64,000 nt of DNA from Ignavibacteria bacterium (lineage in GTDB: Bacteria > Bacteroidota > Ignavibacteria > Ignavibacteriales > Ignavibacteriaceae): assembly GCA_030684555.1 (NCBI GenBank), contig JAUXVN010000074.1:1-64000 (forward strand), in the 5' to 3' direction. Of this stretch, positions 34,709 to 44,501 are shown piece after piece. Each line of letters begins with the position of its first letter. Position 1 is the stretch's first letter. The translations under genes and the position numbers were made by a program. The notes under the pieces were generated by a model. That model was given only the letters and a program-made list of their open reading frames with translations, was not told the origin of the DNA and made no database searches.

Positions 34709-36362
34709 ACTTTACTGATTGAAAAAAACTAAAGACAAAAATTGCAGTCGCATTACTACCGATAGTTGGCTCATTAGTCACATAATCAGATACATCGTCA
34801 TAAAATTTAACACTATCAGAATTAAATTTATTGAAACGAGTATCTTTCCTTTGAATGTTATAATTCTTTAATATTTCTTCGGGAGTAGGACCCGCAGAGA
34901 CTGCTCCCGGTAAATATCCCCCATTTAAGTATGAAATTTGCGAATGAAAATTTTTAGGATAAACTGATCCGATATTTGAGATAAATGTAGTTCCCCATGG
35001 ATTTTTTCCAAGTATGTAATCCCGCTGAAAAATTAATAACGAATCATACTCCGAAGTTTTAAATAATTTCTTATAAAGAATAGTTTGAAGTGCCACACCT
35101 AAGAGTGTATTGGTTGTTCCCCAGGTAAATACAGCCCCTTCTCCAAATATTGAATTTGCTTTTACATTATTGAATGAAACAAGGTTATTGAGAATATAAT
35201 TTCTGAAGCGTGGATAAACTTTCGCAAGCTTATAGTGAGCTAATGAATTAATATCTCCCCAACTCCACCAGTAATCCGATCTGGCACTATCTGCATATGT
35301 TACTGCGTCAGTTAGGTAACTGCGATTTTTTGTTACATTGTATAATTCAATTGCGCCTAATGCTAACTTTCCCCAAAATCTTGAATCTTGATACATCCCT
35401 GATGGAACACTATCAACATTCGGTACATCATTTCTATATTTGTAAATATTTTCTGCCGCTGTCAGACATTTAATATAATAATAGTCATCACTGAATCTCT
35501 CTTTCCAAATTTTTGCAGCTAAAGACATTACGGCGGCAAACATTCCAATTTGATTTTTACCGATACCTGAAAAAGCCGGTCTATCAAATTTGAGAGGATC
35601 GTTTTCTGGCATTCGAAATCCTTGTTCATGATCCCTCATATCTTGAACCTGGTTGATAAATTTACCCTCAGCATAATTTGCTCTTAATAACCAATCTATA
35701 CCAACCCGTGCTTCTTCTAAAATATCGGGGGCGCCGCTTTTGTCATTATCGGTTTGAAATTTTACCGGATCAAATTCGTAACTGAACAGCAGCAGATATG
35801 TTGTGTAAGCAGTAGTAGAAAAAAACTTAATATAATCACCGGCATCGTGCCAACCGCCGGTTACATCAACTACACCTGCATCTTTATCATTTTCAACTCT
35901 TGGAGAATCATATAAATGACATACCTCGTGGAGGTATGGTACGGTTGGACCACAGCGCTGAACTTTCAAATATAAAAGCAATGAATCAACAATTCCATTG
36001 TAAACATCTTTTGAAATAGTAAATGGAAATGATTTTACTCCGTCAACTTCAATCTGATATTCACCCGTCGTAATAAACTCTGAAAAATCTATTGCGAAAT
36101 GGTTTTTGAAGTTTCCCCAAACTCCTTTGTAATCTTTAATTTCTCCTTTAAATATTTCTTTCTTTGTTTTAACATTTATCAGATTAAAATTATTCTGTTT
36201 AAGTTCACTATTTGTGAAAATTATCGCTGTTTTTATATCTGTTAGAAGAAATCCAACTTGATTAACTCTAATGTAAAGACTTTCATTTTGACTTGATGAA
36301 CACCCGCCAAATACTGTCATTACATTAATGATAAAGATTAAAAACAAACTTTTTATTTTCAC
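34707..36362 (-). CDS. Glycoside hydrolase family 9 lipoprotein (endoglucanase-like)
   Basis: A 551-residue protein. A lipoprotein signal (lipobox VFGGC, Cys at 20) is followed by the GH9 Ig-like N-terminal domain (YIRVNQVGFLL, about 28-115) and a catalytic (alpha/alpha)6 barrel. Active-site landmarks are present: GGWHDAGDYIKF near residue 167 with the nucleophilic-water Asp pair, the GKNPWGTTFISNIGSVYPKNFH loop near 450, and the C-terminal acid in VTNEPTIGSNATA near 533. GH9 enzymes mostly cut beta-1,4-glucans. It lies 145 bp upstream of the exopolysaccharide operon on the same strand. A role in trimming the secreted polymer, like GH8 BcsZ in cellulose operons, is inferred; plain polysaccharide catabolism is the alternative. 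Confidence 0.85.
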   Translation of the reverse strand: MKIKSLFLIFIINVMTVFGGCSSSQNESLYIRVNQVGFLLTDIKTAIIFTNSELKQNNFNLINVKTKKEIFKGEIKDYKGVWGNFKNHFAIDFSEFITTGEYQIEVDGVKSFPFTISKDVYNGIVDSLLLYLKVQRCGPTVPYLHEVCHLYDSPRVENDKDAGVVDVTGGWHDAGDYIKFFSTTAYTTYLLLFSYEFDPVKFQTDNDKSGAPDILEEARVGIDWLLRANYAEGKFINQVQDMRDHEQGFRMPENDPLKFDRPAFSGIGKNQIGMFAAVMSLAAKIWKERFSDDYYYIKCLTAAENIYKYRNDVPNVDSVPSGMYQDSRFWGKLALGAIELYNVTKNRSYLTDAVTYADSARSDYWWSWGDINSLAHYKLAKVYPRFRNYILNNLVSFNNVKANSIFGEGAVFTWGTTNTLLGVALQTILYKKLFKTSEYDSLLIFQRDYILGKNPWGTTFISNIGSVYPKNFHSQISYLNGGYLPGAVSAGPTPEEILKNYNIQRKDTRFNKFNSDSVKFYDDVSDYVTNEPTIGSNATAIFVFSFFQSVK

Positions 36363-36469
36363 ATAGTCTCCAAATAGATGATTGATAAAGCTAACAATAA
36401 AAAGGGAACAACATTAAAATAGCTATTCCCCAACGTACTTTGTTGAACAATGAATATAGAACAGATTCA

Positions 36470-37972
36470 CTAATTAAATAATTCCTCAACCTTCATAATT
36501 TTAATTTTTTCTGCTGATGTAGAAACCGGAAAAATCATAATATCTTTATCTTCTTGATAAATAGTTTCCGGTTTTGATGTGGGATAAGTAATCGGACTTG
36601 GATTATCCTCAAGAATATCATTTCTCAATTTTTCAGTTCCATCAGTTATAAAAACGATCTCCATATTTTTGTACTGAAGATGTTTTTTTATAGCATTATT
36701 AACTTCATCTAATGTTATTTCATCCATCATTTTTCTGAAAGCAATTAAGTGGCTATTCTTCAGTCTATAAAACTTATCGTCAAGGACGTAACCTAATTTT
36801 TCGGCACTATTTTTAGCATAGTGAAGGACATATTTTTTTAAGAATTTTTTGGTTAGCTCGAATTCATCTTTCGATAAACCGTTATCGACAAGTTTTTTCA
36901 ATTCTCTAAATGCAGCTCTGAATGAGAATAATCTTGTTTCATTTGGGACCGGTCTAATCCATACTTCAAAAATCTGACTTTTGCGTGCAACATTCTGAGG
37001 AGGCATAGAGTATCTTCCGCCGTTTGGAAAATTTTCGATGTAACTATAATCGCCGTAATTTAAACCGCGTGCTTCTCTAATAACCTGATACAAGTGAGAA
37101 CTGCTGTTTCTATGCTCACCTAACCAGGAATTTGCGATTGCAAGTGCATACCATTCTCTTGAACCACGTAAAAAATCAATCGGGAAACCAAATGATATTG
37201 CAGAAGCATTTGCTTTCTTTTCAACTAACGTGTAATTCAGACCTTCAATTTTTTTAGTCACCGGTTTTTCGGTTTTATTCCATTCACCTTCGGGAAGTTT
37301 GCTTAAATCATTCCAAAGTTTGTTAACTAATTCATCGGAATAATTTCCACTCAAACCCAGTACGAAATTATTCTTATTAAAATATTTTTTGTAAAAATTC
37401 CGAACATCTTCTAAAGTGATATTTTTAAGCCCTGAGATTGTACCTTCAGTGATATGTCCGTATCCTGTTCCATTAAATATTTTATTATAAAGAACAGCCT
37501 TACCGAGTTCTTCATCACTTGAATAACGGAGTGTTGTTTCAAGATAAGTTATTTGATTTTGTTTAAGCCGATTGAAATCTTCTTCACGAAAAGCCGGATT
37601 TAAGATTTGATCAACAAATAATTTATAATATGTTGAAATGTTATCGGTATGAGTTCTACCGGAAAAGATGGTCATTTCAACTGATGAACTTGCGGAATAG
37701 CCAGTTGCGAGTGGATAAAGTTCTTCGAGAATTTGCGAATATGTTTTCTCTATGGTTCCACCTTCCGATAATAATGCGCTTGTAAGATTTGCAAGTCCTT
37801 CTTTACCTACATGATCGTTTTGTGAACCAACATTAAACCAAATTTTAACAACTATTGATGGATCGGATTTTACTTGAATACCAACGAATCTTTCTTTATC
37901 AATCGCTTGAGAAATATTACTCAAAAGTAAAAGAGCGAAAAACAGAACCAGTGAAAAATATCTTTTCATCAT
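36470..37972 (-). CDS. M16 family peptidase-like protein, non-catalytic subunit
   Basis: A 500-residue exported protein (signal peptide MMKRYFSLVLFFALLLLSNISQA) with two M16 half-domains (peptidase_M16 about 40-190 and M16_C about 190-370). The zinc motif HxxEH is missing: the corresponding helix reads EGLANLTSALLSEGG. An R/Y pair typical of M16 C-terminal subunits is suggested by YSYIENFPNGGRYS near residue 320. It overlaps the active M16 gene by 4 bp, so the two form the usual active/inactive heterodimer of the periplasm or outer face. Confidence 0.85.
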   Translation of the reverse strand: MMKRYFSLVLFFALLLLSNISQAIDKERFVGIQVKSDPSIVVKIWFNVGSQNDHVGKEGLANLTSALLSEGGTIEKTYSQILEELYPLATGYSASSSVEMTIFSGRTHTDNISTYYKLFVDQILNPAFREEDFNRLKQNQITYLETTLRYSSDEELGKAVLYNKIFNGTGYGHITEGTISGLKNITLEDVRNFYKKYFNKNNFVLGLSGNYSDELVNKLWNDLSKLPEGEWNKTEKPVTKKIEGLNYTLVEKKANASAISFGFPIDFLRGSREWYALAIANSWLGEHRNSSSHLYQVIREARGLNYGDYSYIENFPNGGRYSMPPQNVARKSQIFEVWIRPVPNETRLFSFRAAFRELKKLVDNGLSKDEFELTKKFLKKYVLHYAKNSAEKLGYVLDDKFYRLKNSHLIAFRKMMDEITLDEVNNAIKKHLQYKNMEIVFITDGTEKLRNDILEDNPSPITYPTSKPETIYQEDKDIMIFPVSTSAEKIKIMKVEELFN

Positions 37973-39297
37973 TTTGCTCCTTTCAAAATTATTTGATTCA
38001 TTTTTTCAGGAGTGAAATAATAATTAACTGCATTATTTATATCATCCACAGTAAGCTTCTCCATTTTTGAAAAGTATTCATCAATCACATTAATTCCTCC
38101 ACTAATTGTTATGTATTGAGGAAGAATTCCGGCTACATTTGCGGGGTTATCCAGAGACATTAAAAATGAATATTTTTCGCGCATCAGTAATTTGTTAAAT
38201 AATTCCTCTGAAACTTTATTTTTCTTATAATACTCTATGGTCTTATTAATTTCTTCACTTACATAATTAATATCATTTTCATCCTTAACCATTGACATTA
38301 TTTGAAACAAATAAGGATCACGGGTAGATGTCATATTCGCCATTAAATATTGCACTTTTTGTTCCTTGAGAACTAACTTTTTATAAAGTTCACTCGTCTC
38401 TCCAAATGCGATGTTGGCAAATGCACGCGCAGCGAGATAGTTTTTATTATTTACATCGAACTTTTCACCTTTATAACCGATGTAAAGAAGCGGTAACGTT
38501 CTTCCCTCATAACCAACTTCCTCTTTGCGTGAAGATGTTTGTACTGGTTCTGAATCAATTTTTGGTGAAACATATCCCGATTTCCATTCTGAGTAATATT
38601 TTTCTGCTAGTCTAAAAGTTTTTTCATTATCGATGGCACCGACAACTAGTAATACACAATTTTCCGGTCGATAATAGCGTTTATAAAAACTTAAACTATA
38701 GTCATAAAGATTAGGCATATCTTTAATATCTTTTTCAAATCCGATGGTCGTGTGTTTATATGTATGTTTATCAAACGCCATATTCTGCATGCTCTCAAAA
38801 GCAACAGACCATGGACTTGTTCTTCCTTTACGATATTCACCATAGATTGCACCAGATTCTGTTTGGAACTCTTCCTTTGAATACTTCAGATTTCTGAATC
38901 TATCTGATTCAATATCCATTACTGTTTCTAAATCTTCACTTGCAAATTTCATGTGATAGACTGTAAGGTCGAGGCTGGTATAAGCATTTGCATCGGCACC
39001 AAGACTTGTAACAATGCTGTCGTAAACATTACCGGGGAATCTTTCAGTTCCTCTGAACATCATGTGTTCGAAGAAGTGAGCAAAACCCGACTTCCCTTCT
39101 TCCCATTCATCACGACTGCCTGTCCTTACTACTGTAAAGTAAGCAACAATGTCAGTATTTTCCATGGGGATTAAGATGACTTTTAAACCATTACTCAGAA
39201 CTTTCTCTGAGTAATTATAAGGGAATACCTTATTAGTATTTTGAGAGAAAGTTATACCTGTACTTAATAATATTAATGTTAACAATATTTTTTTCAT
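37969..39297 (-). CDS. M16 family zinc metallopeptidase, catalytic subunit
   Basis: A 442-residue exported peptidase. Signal peptide MKKILLTLILLSTGITFSQ. The inverted zinc motif HFFEH (about 79-83, in GFAHFFEHMMFRGTERFPG) and the downstream Glu in ESGAIYGEYRKG (about 150-160) are intact. An M16_C domain follows (YYRPENCVLLVVGAIDN). It pairs with the HxxEH-less partner encoded downstream (ATGA overlap). Family members degrade peptides in the periplasm; the natural substrate is unknown. It lies 22 bp after the dipeptide epimerase gene, so it belongs to the peptide-processing operon starting at 41666. Confidence 0.9.
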   Translation of the reverse strand: MKKILLTLILLSTGITFSQNTNKVFPYNYSEKVLSNGLKVILIPMENTDIVAYFTVVRTGSRDEWEEGKSGFAHFFEHMMFRGTERFPGNVYDSIVTSLGADANAYTSLDLTVYHMKFASEDLETVMDIESDRFRNLKYSKEEFQTESGAIYGEYRKGRTSPWSVAFESMQNMAFDKHTYKHTTIGFEKDIKDMPNLYDYSLSFYKRYYRPENCVLLVVGAIDNEKTFRLAEKYYSEWKSGYVSPKIDSEPVQTSSRKEEVGYEGRTLPLLYIGYKGEKFDVNNKNYLAARAFANIAFGETSELYKKLVLKEQKVQYLMANMTSTRDPYLFQIMSMVKDENDINYVSEEINKTIEYYKKNKVSEELFNKLLMREKYSFLMSLDNPANVAGILPQYITISGGINVIDEYFSKMEKLTVDDINNAVNYYFTPEKMNQIILKGAK

Positions 39298-39319
39298 TAA
39301 TTATCCTTTTATATTTTTT

Positions 39320-40456
39320 CTAAATCTTTTTTATTCCAATACCGGGAAGGTCTGTGAGGACTACTCTTCCATCAATAATTTTTGTTCCGTCGAAAATATC
39401 ATTACTGATTAACAATGCACCGTCCAGATCAGCCCAATCAACCATTGGCGATAGTTGTGCGGCGGCTGAAATTGCACATGAAGTCTCAGTCATACAGCCT
39501 ATCATAACTTTCATATTTAAACTTCTTGCAAGAGTAAGCATTTTGTGTGCTTCTCTAAGTCCGGTACTTTTCATTAATTTGATGTTGATTCCTGAATATA
39601 CACCATGAGCTTTGATAACATCGGGTAATCGTTGCACTGCTTCATCTCCTATTGTTGGGAGTGGACTATTTTGTGTAAGCCACGCATTCCCGTCAATATC
39701 TTCCTTAGGCATTGGTTGTTCAACAAACTCAGTATTCATCTCCTTTAACCAATGAATCATATCTAATGCAAAATGTTTATCTGTCCAGCCTTGATTAACA
39801 TCAACACATAACGGTTTGTCTGTCACTGATCGAATTGTTTCAACCATTTCACGGTCGGTATCTCTACCGAGTTTTACTTTTAAGATTTTATATTCTTCGG
39901 CTTCTATGACTTTTTGTCTGACGACATCCGGTTTATCAATGCCTATTGTGAATGAAGTTACCGGAGTTTTTGTTTTGTCAAATCCCCAAATATTATAAAG
40001 AGGTTGATTCACAATTTTACCGATTAAATCATGAAGTGCAATATCGACAGAAGCTTTTGCGGCTTTATTTCCTTCTTCAATCGAATCTACATAAGCCAGA
40101 ATATTTTCTAACTCAAATGGATTATTGAAATTAGTTAAATCAACTTTTGCTAAAAATTTCAATACTGTATCATGCGACTCTCCTAAGTAAGGAGGCATCG
40201 AGGCTTCACCATATCCGGTTAAACCTTCATATTCAATTTCTGTTAGAACAACCGGAGTAGTTGTACGAGAACTCGTAGCTATTGTGAAAACATGTTTCAA
40301 CTCTAATGTATATGGTCTGAATGTGAGTTTCATTTTTGAACTTTTCGATTTGTTAGGAAAACTTTTTGCAAAAAAACTATTATCAAAACTTGATAACGCA
40401 ATTCCACCGGCTATAATTCCCGATGTTTTGAAGAAATCTCTTCTATTTTGTGACAT
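39320..40456 (-). CDS. Tat-exported L-Ala-D/L-Glu (dipeptide) epimerase
   Basis: A 378-residue enolase-superfamily protein (MR/MLE subgroup). The N-terminus SQNRRDFFKTSGIIAGGIAL is a twin-arginine signal, unusual because the Bacillus YkfB and E. coli YcjG epimerases are cytoplasmic. Catalytic features are visible: KxK in ILKVKLG (about 193-199), metal ligands in CVDVNQGW, EFVEQPMPKED and IGDEAVQ, and the second Lys in NIKLMKSTG near 300. DGALLISND near 355 is typical of dipeptide epimerases. It epimerises murein-derived L-Ala-D-Glu. It lies 10 bp after the NlpC/P60 gene, matching the ykfB-ykfC pairing of murein peptide recycling. Confidence 0.88.
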   Translation of the reverse strand: MSQNRRDFFKTSGIIAGGIALSSFDNSFFAKSFPNKSKSSKMKLTFRPYTLELKHVFTIATSSRTTTPVVLTEIEYEGLTGYGEASMPPYLGESHDTVLKFLAKVDLTNFNNPFELENILAYVDSIEEGNKAAKASVDIALHDLIGKIVNQPLYNIWGFDKTKTPVTSFTIGIDKPDVVRQKVIEAEEYKILKVKLGRDTDREMVETIRSVTDKPLCVDVNQGWTDKHFALDMIHWLKEMNTEFVEQPMPKEDIDGNAWLTQNSPLPTIGDEAVQRLPDVIKAHGVYSGINIKLMKSTGLREAHKMLTLARSLNMKVMIGCMTETSCAISAAAQLSPMVDWADLDGALLISNDIFDGTKIIDGRVVLTDLPGIGIKKI

Positions 40457-40466
40457 ATAAACCTAA

Positions 40467-41666
40467 TTATTTGTAAAGTTGAATATCTTTAACTAATTGA
40501 ACACCATTTTTACCAACGGAAGATAGAATTCTTTTTGCGCGCAAAAAAGTGTTTGTTCTATACTTACTGTAAATGTCTTTTTTTGGATCAAAACTATTTA
40601 TTTTAACCATACCTCCCTCATGAATAAAATCGAGATCAGAGATATAAATTCCGACATGAGTTACTTTTTCTTTTGTTGAATCAGTTGCTTTTGTACCGAA
40701 GAATAACAAATCGCCTGCTATTAAATTTTCAAAACCATTTTTAGTATCAATCTCATCTCCAACATTTACTTGTTGCGAGGCGTCTCTTGGAAGCACTATT
40801 CCATGTAAGAAATAAACTGTTTTTGTAAACCCACTGCAGTCAAAACCTTTAACTGAAGTTCCACCCCATAGATACGGAATTCCCATATATTTGTGTGCAA
40901 GATTTAATATTGATTCTCCGCTCAATTCAATTGAAGCGAGCCAATCATCTATCAACTTCGCATTATTCTTTTCGATAAAGGCTAAACGTTTATCGGGGAA
41001 TTGAACTTCAAAAAAATCCGCCTTTTCATTTATTACTTTTAGAATATTACCTTGAACTATATCCGAAACAATTTGTCCGTGCGAATTATCTGAATTATAA
41101 CAGTGATCGTAAATTTTTGTAACAATAATTTTCTTTTCAGCCAGCCAGGTATCCAAATTGTTTTTTGACATTAGAAAAATCGCATCATCATCCACCCAAC
41201 CAAGATAATTATCAGGTGTCTGAATAAAATACCAGCCATCTTTTGCTTTCTTTAAAACATTAAGCGGAGTTCCAAGTAAAGATTGTGTCACCATTTCAGC
41301 AGAATGTTTCGGTTCTTTTCTAAGATTAACAACAGAAAGATTTACAACAGCGAACACTCTATCGCCGAGTAAAGATTGCGGTAGAATTTCAATATTATCC
41401 ACGATGCTTGTATTACCTATTTTTATTTTTGAAATAAGTTCATCTTTTGCTAAAGGAAGATTTGTTTCTCCAGATAAGATCAATGTTCCGTTATCCATTT
41501 TCGCATCTATTGAGAATACAGTTGTTCTCGCATCCGGAGCATATTTAGTTTTCGTCACATTAATTAAATTATTAATTTCGGCAGGAACTGCCATTTGTTG
41601 GGCATTCATGTTTGATAATCCGATTAATAGAAATAGTAATAATGATTTGATCAGTTTTATACTCAT
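40467..41666 (-). CDS. Secreted NlpC/P60 peptidase with SH3 domains (YkfC-like)
   Basis: A 399-residue exported protein (signal peptide MSIKLIKSLLLFLLIGLSNMNA). Two bacterial SH3-like segments (about 115-165 with VSVVNLRKEPKHSAEMVTQ-type start, and about 195-240) lead to the NlpC/P60 domain at about 245-380. Catalytic Cys is in GFDCSGF, the His in VTHVGIYI, and the preceding YLWGG block is present. YkfC-type enzymes cut gamma-D-Glu-diamino acid bonds of murein peptides after removal of D-Ala. Its neighbour is a dipeptide epimerase, so the two act in sequence on the same peptides. Confidence 0.88.
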   Translation of the reverse strand: MSIKLIKSLLLFLLIGLSNMNAQQMAVPAEINNLINVTKTKYAPDARTTVFSIDAKMDNGTLILSGETNLPLAKDELISKIKIGNTSIVDNIEILPQSLLGDRVFAVVNLSVVNLRKEPKHSAEMVTQSLLGTPLNVLKKAKDGWYFIQTPDNYLGWVDDDAIFLMSKNNLDTWLAEKKIIVTKIYDHCYNSDNSHGQIVSDIVQGNILKVINEKADFFEVQFPDKRLAFIEKNNAKLIDDWLASIELSGESILNLAHKYMGIPYLWGGTSVKGFDCSGFTKTVYFLHGIVLPRDASQQVNVGDEIDTKNGFENLIAGDLLFFGTKATDSTKEKVTHVGIYISDLDFIHEGGMVKINSFDPKKDIYSKYRTNTFLRAKRILSSVGKNGVQLVKDIQLYK

Positions 41667-41759
41667 TGTGATTAAGTTTTTGTGAGAAATAATTCAATTC
41701 AAATTTAAACAATTTTCTACTAAGTATTTAATGATTTAACTCAGCTACTTCCCGCAACC

Positions 41760-42551
41760 TTATTTTGAAATTTGCAGTATTCTTTTTGCCCCGATTATAA
41801 CAATCACAAAAACTATTGAACCGATTATTAGATCCGGTTTATTTGATTCCAAAAAGTAAACAGCAACTGCCGCAATAATTACTCCAATATTAATGATTAC
41901 ATCGTTCGAAGTACATATCTTAATTGCTTGAATATGTGCTTCATCATTTTTTGATTTTTGAAGTAATATTAATGAGACTGAATTTCCAATCAATGCAAAA
42001 AATGAAACTATAATCATTGTTCTAAATTCAGGAGCAATATCTATTCCCAAAAACCTTCGAATTACTTCACTGAATCCAATTAAGGCAAGCATAATCTGAA
42101 AATAACCACTTAACTTTGCTATACGCTTCTTTAGAAGAATTGTTCCTCCGACTGCAAAGAGCCCTAAACCATAAATTAAAGCATCCGCAAGCATATCAAG
42201 ACTATCAGCGATTAATCCCATCGATTCAGCCAAAATTCCGGTTCCCATTTCAACGATAAAGAAACCGAAATTAATTATAAGTACAGTCCATAAAAGCTTG
42301 CTATCATTGGTTTCCGCAGCTTTCTCGAAACCATTTACTTCCTCAATTGAAACCAATTTTGAGCCAAGATTTAATTCTGCAATTGATATTTCTATTTCCG
42401 ATATATTCCCTTTATGATAAATAATCAATGTACGTTCAGGAATATCAAAACTGAGATTTTCGATGTTCGAATTCCCATCGAGTTTTAATCTGATTAATCT
42501 CTCTTCAGAGGGACAATCCATTTTAGAAATGATGAATGTAGATTTATTCAA
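41760..42551 (-). CDS. CDF-type cation transporter with N-terminal HMA-like domain
   Basis: A 263-residue membrane protein. The first about 75 residues resemble a heavy-metal-associated fold but have MDCPSEE with only one Cys. The rest contains about five to six membrane helices, including the cation-diffusion-facilitator signature ESMGLIADSLDMLADALIYG (about 106-125) with Asp residues that bind Zn2+ or related ions. The C-terminal cytoplasmic CDF domain is missing, as in the short HMA-CDF subgroup. It is probably a metal efflux protein. It lies 12 bp before the stop codon of the T9SS gene upstream, so they may share a transcript. Confidence 0.78.
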   Translation of the reverse strand: MNKSTFIISKMDCPSEERLIRLKLDGNSNIENLSFDIPERTLIIYHKGNISEIEISIAELNLGSKLVSIEEVNGFEKAAETNDSKLLWTVLIINFGFFIVEMGTGILAESMGLIADSLDMLADALIYGLGLFAVGGTILLKKRIAKLSGYFQIMLALIGFSEVIRRFLGIDIAPEFRTMIIVSFFALIGNSVSLILLQKSKNDEAHIQAIKICTSNDVIINIGVIIAAVAVYFLESNKPDLIIGSIVFVIVIIGAKRILQISK

Positions 42552-42563
42552 ATTATTTTTTAC

Positions 42564-44069
42564 CTACTTAAGATAAATCAATTTTTTCGTATTGATTAAA
42601 GTATTTTGATTATTTAAATCGGTGAAAACGATACGATAAAAATAAACACCACTTTCTAAACTAGATTTTTCAGCATTGAAGTTAAAACTGTACTCACCAG
42701 CTTTTTGAATTTTATTGATCAACTGACCTCTTGAACTTCCAAGTACATCATAAATAGTTATATTAACATTTCCCTCCATCGGGATAGAATAGTTTATTAT
42801 TGTGTTTGAGTTAAAAGGATTTGGGTAGTTTTGTTGAAGCTGCATGTCAGCAATAGTTATTTCTCGATCATTATCCACATTTAGAATTAATTCAGAATCC
42901 CAAAAAACTTTTTTACCATCTTCAGTATCCCCTACCCAAACATATCCAAATGTACTGTCAAATGGGAGTGGAACAATTATAGGTTTGTAGTTATAATTTG
43001 ATTTTGCCGCAATAATATCGTTAATCTGAGTAAAGCCATTGAAGGTGCTTCCATTGTAATTAACATCCGCTGATATGATATTACCATTTACAGAAAAGTT
43101 GCTGCTCTCAGAAAAATATATTAGATGAAAACCTTCATTTGCAAATTTTGGTTTTATATTAAACCATTTTTGATTATTATTTTCTGCCGGTGCTATAACC
43201 ATTCTTTCACTATAGTTAACACCATTATTTACAGAACGCTTTCCATATAAAATTTCACTGCTATCCTCTTCAAGTGTATATAGAAACCAAACTACACCTT
43301 TTGAGACTACACTCATAAATTCTCTTTTAGGTAACTGTTCAAGAGCCATATCTTTGAAACCCGAATAAAATACACTACCCGGCGAGGTTTCATAATATCT
43401 TACGGATCGAATAATGGATTGTGAAGTATCTAATAAAACCGGACCATAATAATTTACGAACATTGTATCGCTTGAAGTTGATTTTACTACTTTGACATTA
43501 GCCGACCTTTCTGAGACGAGACGCCTGGTTCCCCAGTTTGTACCGCCGTCTAACGAAGAATAAATCATTAAATGATCTGTTGTGAGTGAATCTACAAATA
43601 AATAAATAGTGTTGCTGCTTGTTATTTCAGCATCGAAGGTAAAATAACCATGTGTTCTAAATGTATTTATTATATCGGTCTGAATATTCCATGAATAAAC
43701 TCCTGACCCAATTTGAAAAATACAATAAATTGAATCCTCTGAATTTCGAAGTAATTTAATATTACCATAAACATCACGATAACTTATTCCGTTTTGAGTT
43801 GACCAGGTTTTCCCTCTATCGGTAGATTTTCTAATTACTAATCCCAAATTTTGTGTAGAATGAGTATCATTGATTGCAACAAATATTTCTCCGGCGGTAT
43901 TTTGAATTCCATGCATTACACCAACAGGTTCATAATTTAATAGAATAACATCTGTACCAAAATTAGAAGTATTTTCAGTTTTTAATATTGGTTGGTTTAC
44001 AAATATTTGAGGGAAAAGATTTTCGTAACAGATAAAGAATAGAAGTATTAATAAAATTTTATTAGTCAT
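42564..44069 (-). CDS. Secreted BNR/sialidase-like propeller protein with T9SS sorting domain
   Basis: A 501-residue exported protein. The frame is open from 44129, but the ATG at 44069 gives a standard signal peptide (MTNKILLILLFFICYENLFP), so I use it; no Shine-Dalgarno is visible. Residues about 22-410 form propeller blades with Asp-box-like turns (STDRGKTW near residue 88, SSLDGGTNWG near 190). The last about 85 residues are a type A T9SS sorting domain (LQQNYPNPFNSNT, NITIYDVLGS, LESGVYFYR). No sialidase catalytic arginine triad is apparent. Function unknown. Confidence 0.78.
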   Translation of the reverse strand: MTNKILLILLFFICYENLFPQIFVNQPILKTENTSNFGTDVILLNYEPVGVMHGIQNTAGEIFVAINDTHSTQNLGLVIRKSTDRGKTWSTQNGISYRDVYGNIKLLRNSEDSIYCIFQIGSGVYSWNIQTDIINTFRTHGYFTFDAEITSSNTIYLFVDSLTTDHLMIYSSLDGGTNWGTRRLVSERSANVKVVKSTSSDTMFVNYYGPVLLDTSQSIIRSVRYYETSPGSVFYSGFKDMALEQLPKREFMSVVSKGVVWFLYTLEEDSSEILYGKRSVNNGVNYSERMVIAPAENNNQKWFNIKPKFANEGFHLIYFSESSNFSVNGNIISADVNYNGSTFNGFTQINDIIAAKSNYNYKPIIVPLPFDSTFGYVWVGDTEDGKKVFWDSELILNVDNDREITIADMQLQQNYPNPFNSNTIINYSIPMEGNVNITIYDVLGSSRGQLINKIQKAGEYSFNFNAEKSSLESGVYFYRIVFTDLNNQNTLINTKKLIYLK

Positions 44070-44211
44070 AGAAGGATTGTGAATATTCTTAAAATGAATA
44101 ATTGATTTGTTCCGGTAATGAATATGCATATTTGGATTTTATAAATTCTATCACAAATTAAATTTTAGGTCTATCAGAAAAAGAATACTTTTAAACTCAA
44201 TTTACACTTCA

Positions 44212-44451
44212 TTATACTTTGAAGAATTCATTCAAAAAATTGCTCATTTTCTCAGATACATTTGTAGTACTTGTTTGAACAGTATTTACATCCGATTTAT
44301 ATGATGAAAATTGTTCGATTGATTGTTCAACAATTTTTCTTAATTCTCCCTGATCAAGCCAAATGCCGCCGCACTCAGGGCAATAATCAATTTCGACACT
44401 GTTTTTGTATGAAATTAATAAACCGACATTTTCACATCTTGGACAAATCAT
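44212..44451 (-). CDS. TFIIB-type zinc-ribbon protein
   Basis: A 79-residue cytoplasmic protein with a zf-TFIIB domain: MICPRCENVGLL, then DYCPECGGIWLDQGELRKI (residues about 26-44), which gives the CPxC-x19-CPxC metal site and the conserved GGIWLD-x-GE motif. An acidic/Ser-rich tail follows. The family is widespread and its role unclear. It lies 50 bp downstream of the anti-sigma gene on the same strand. Confidence 0.85.
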   Translation of the reverse strand: MICPRCENVGLLISYKNSVEIDYCPECGGIWLDQGELRKIVEQSIEQFSSYKSDVNTVQTSTTNVSEKMSNFLNEFFKV

Positions 44452-44501
44452 TTTTCACCTCATTAAATTTGAATAATAAGTAGGGACAACACAAGTTGAT
44501 T

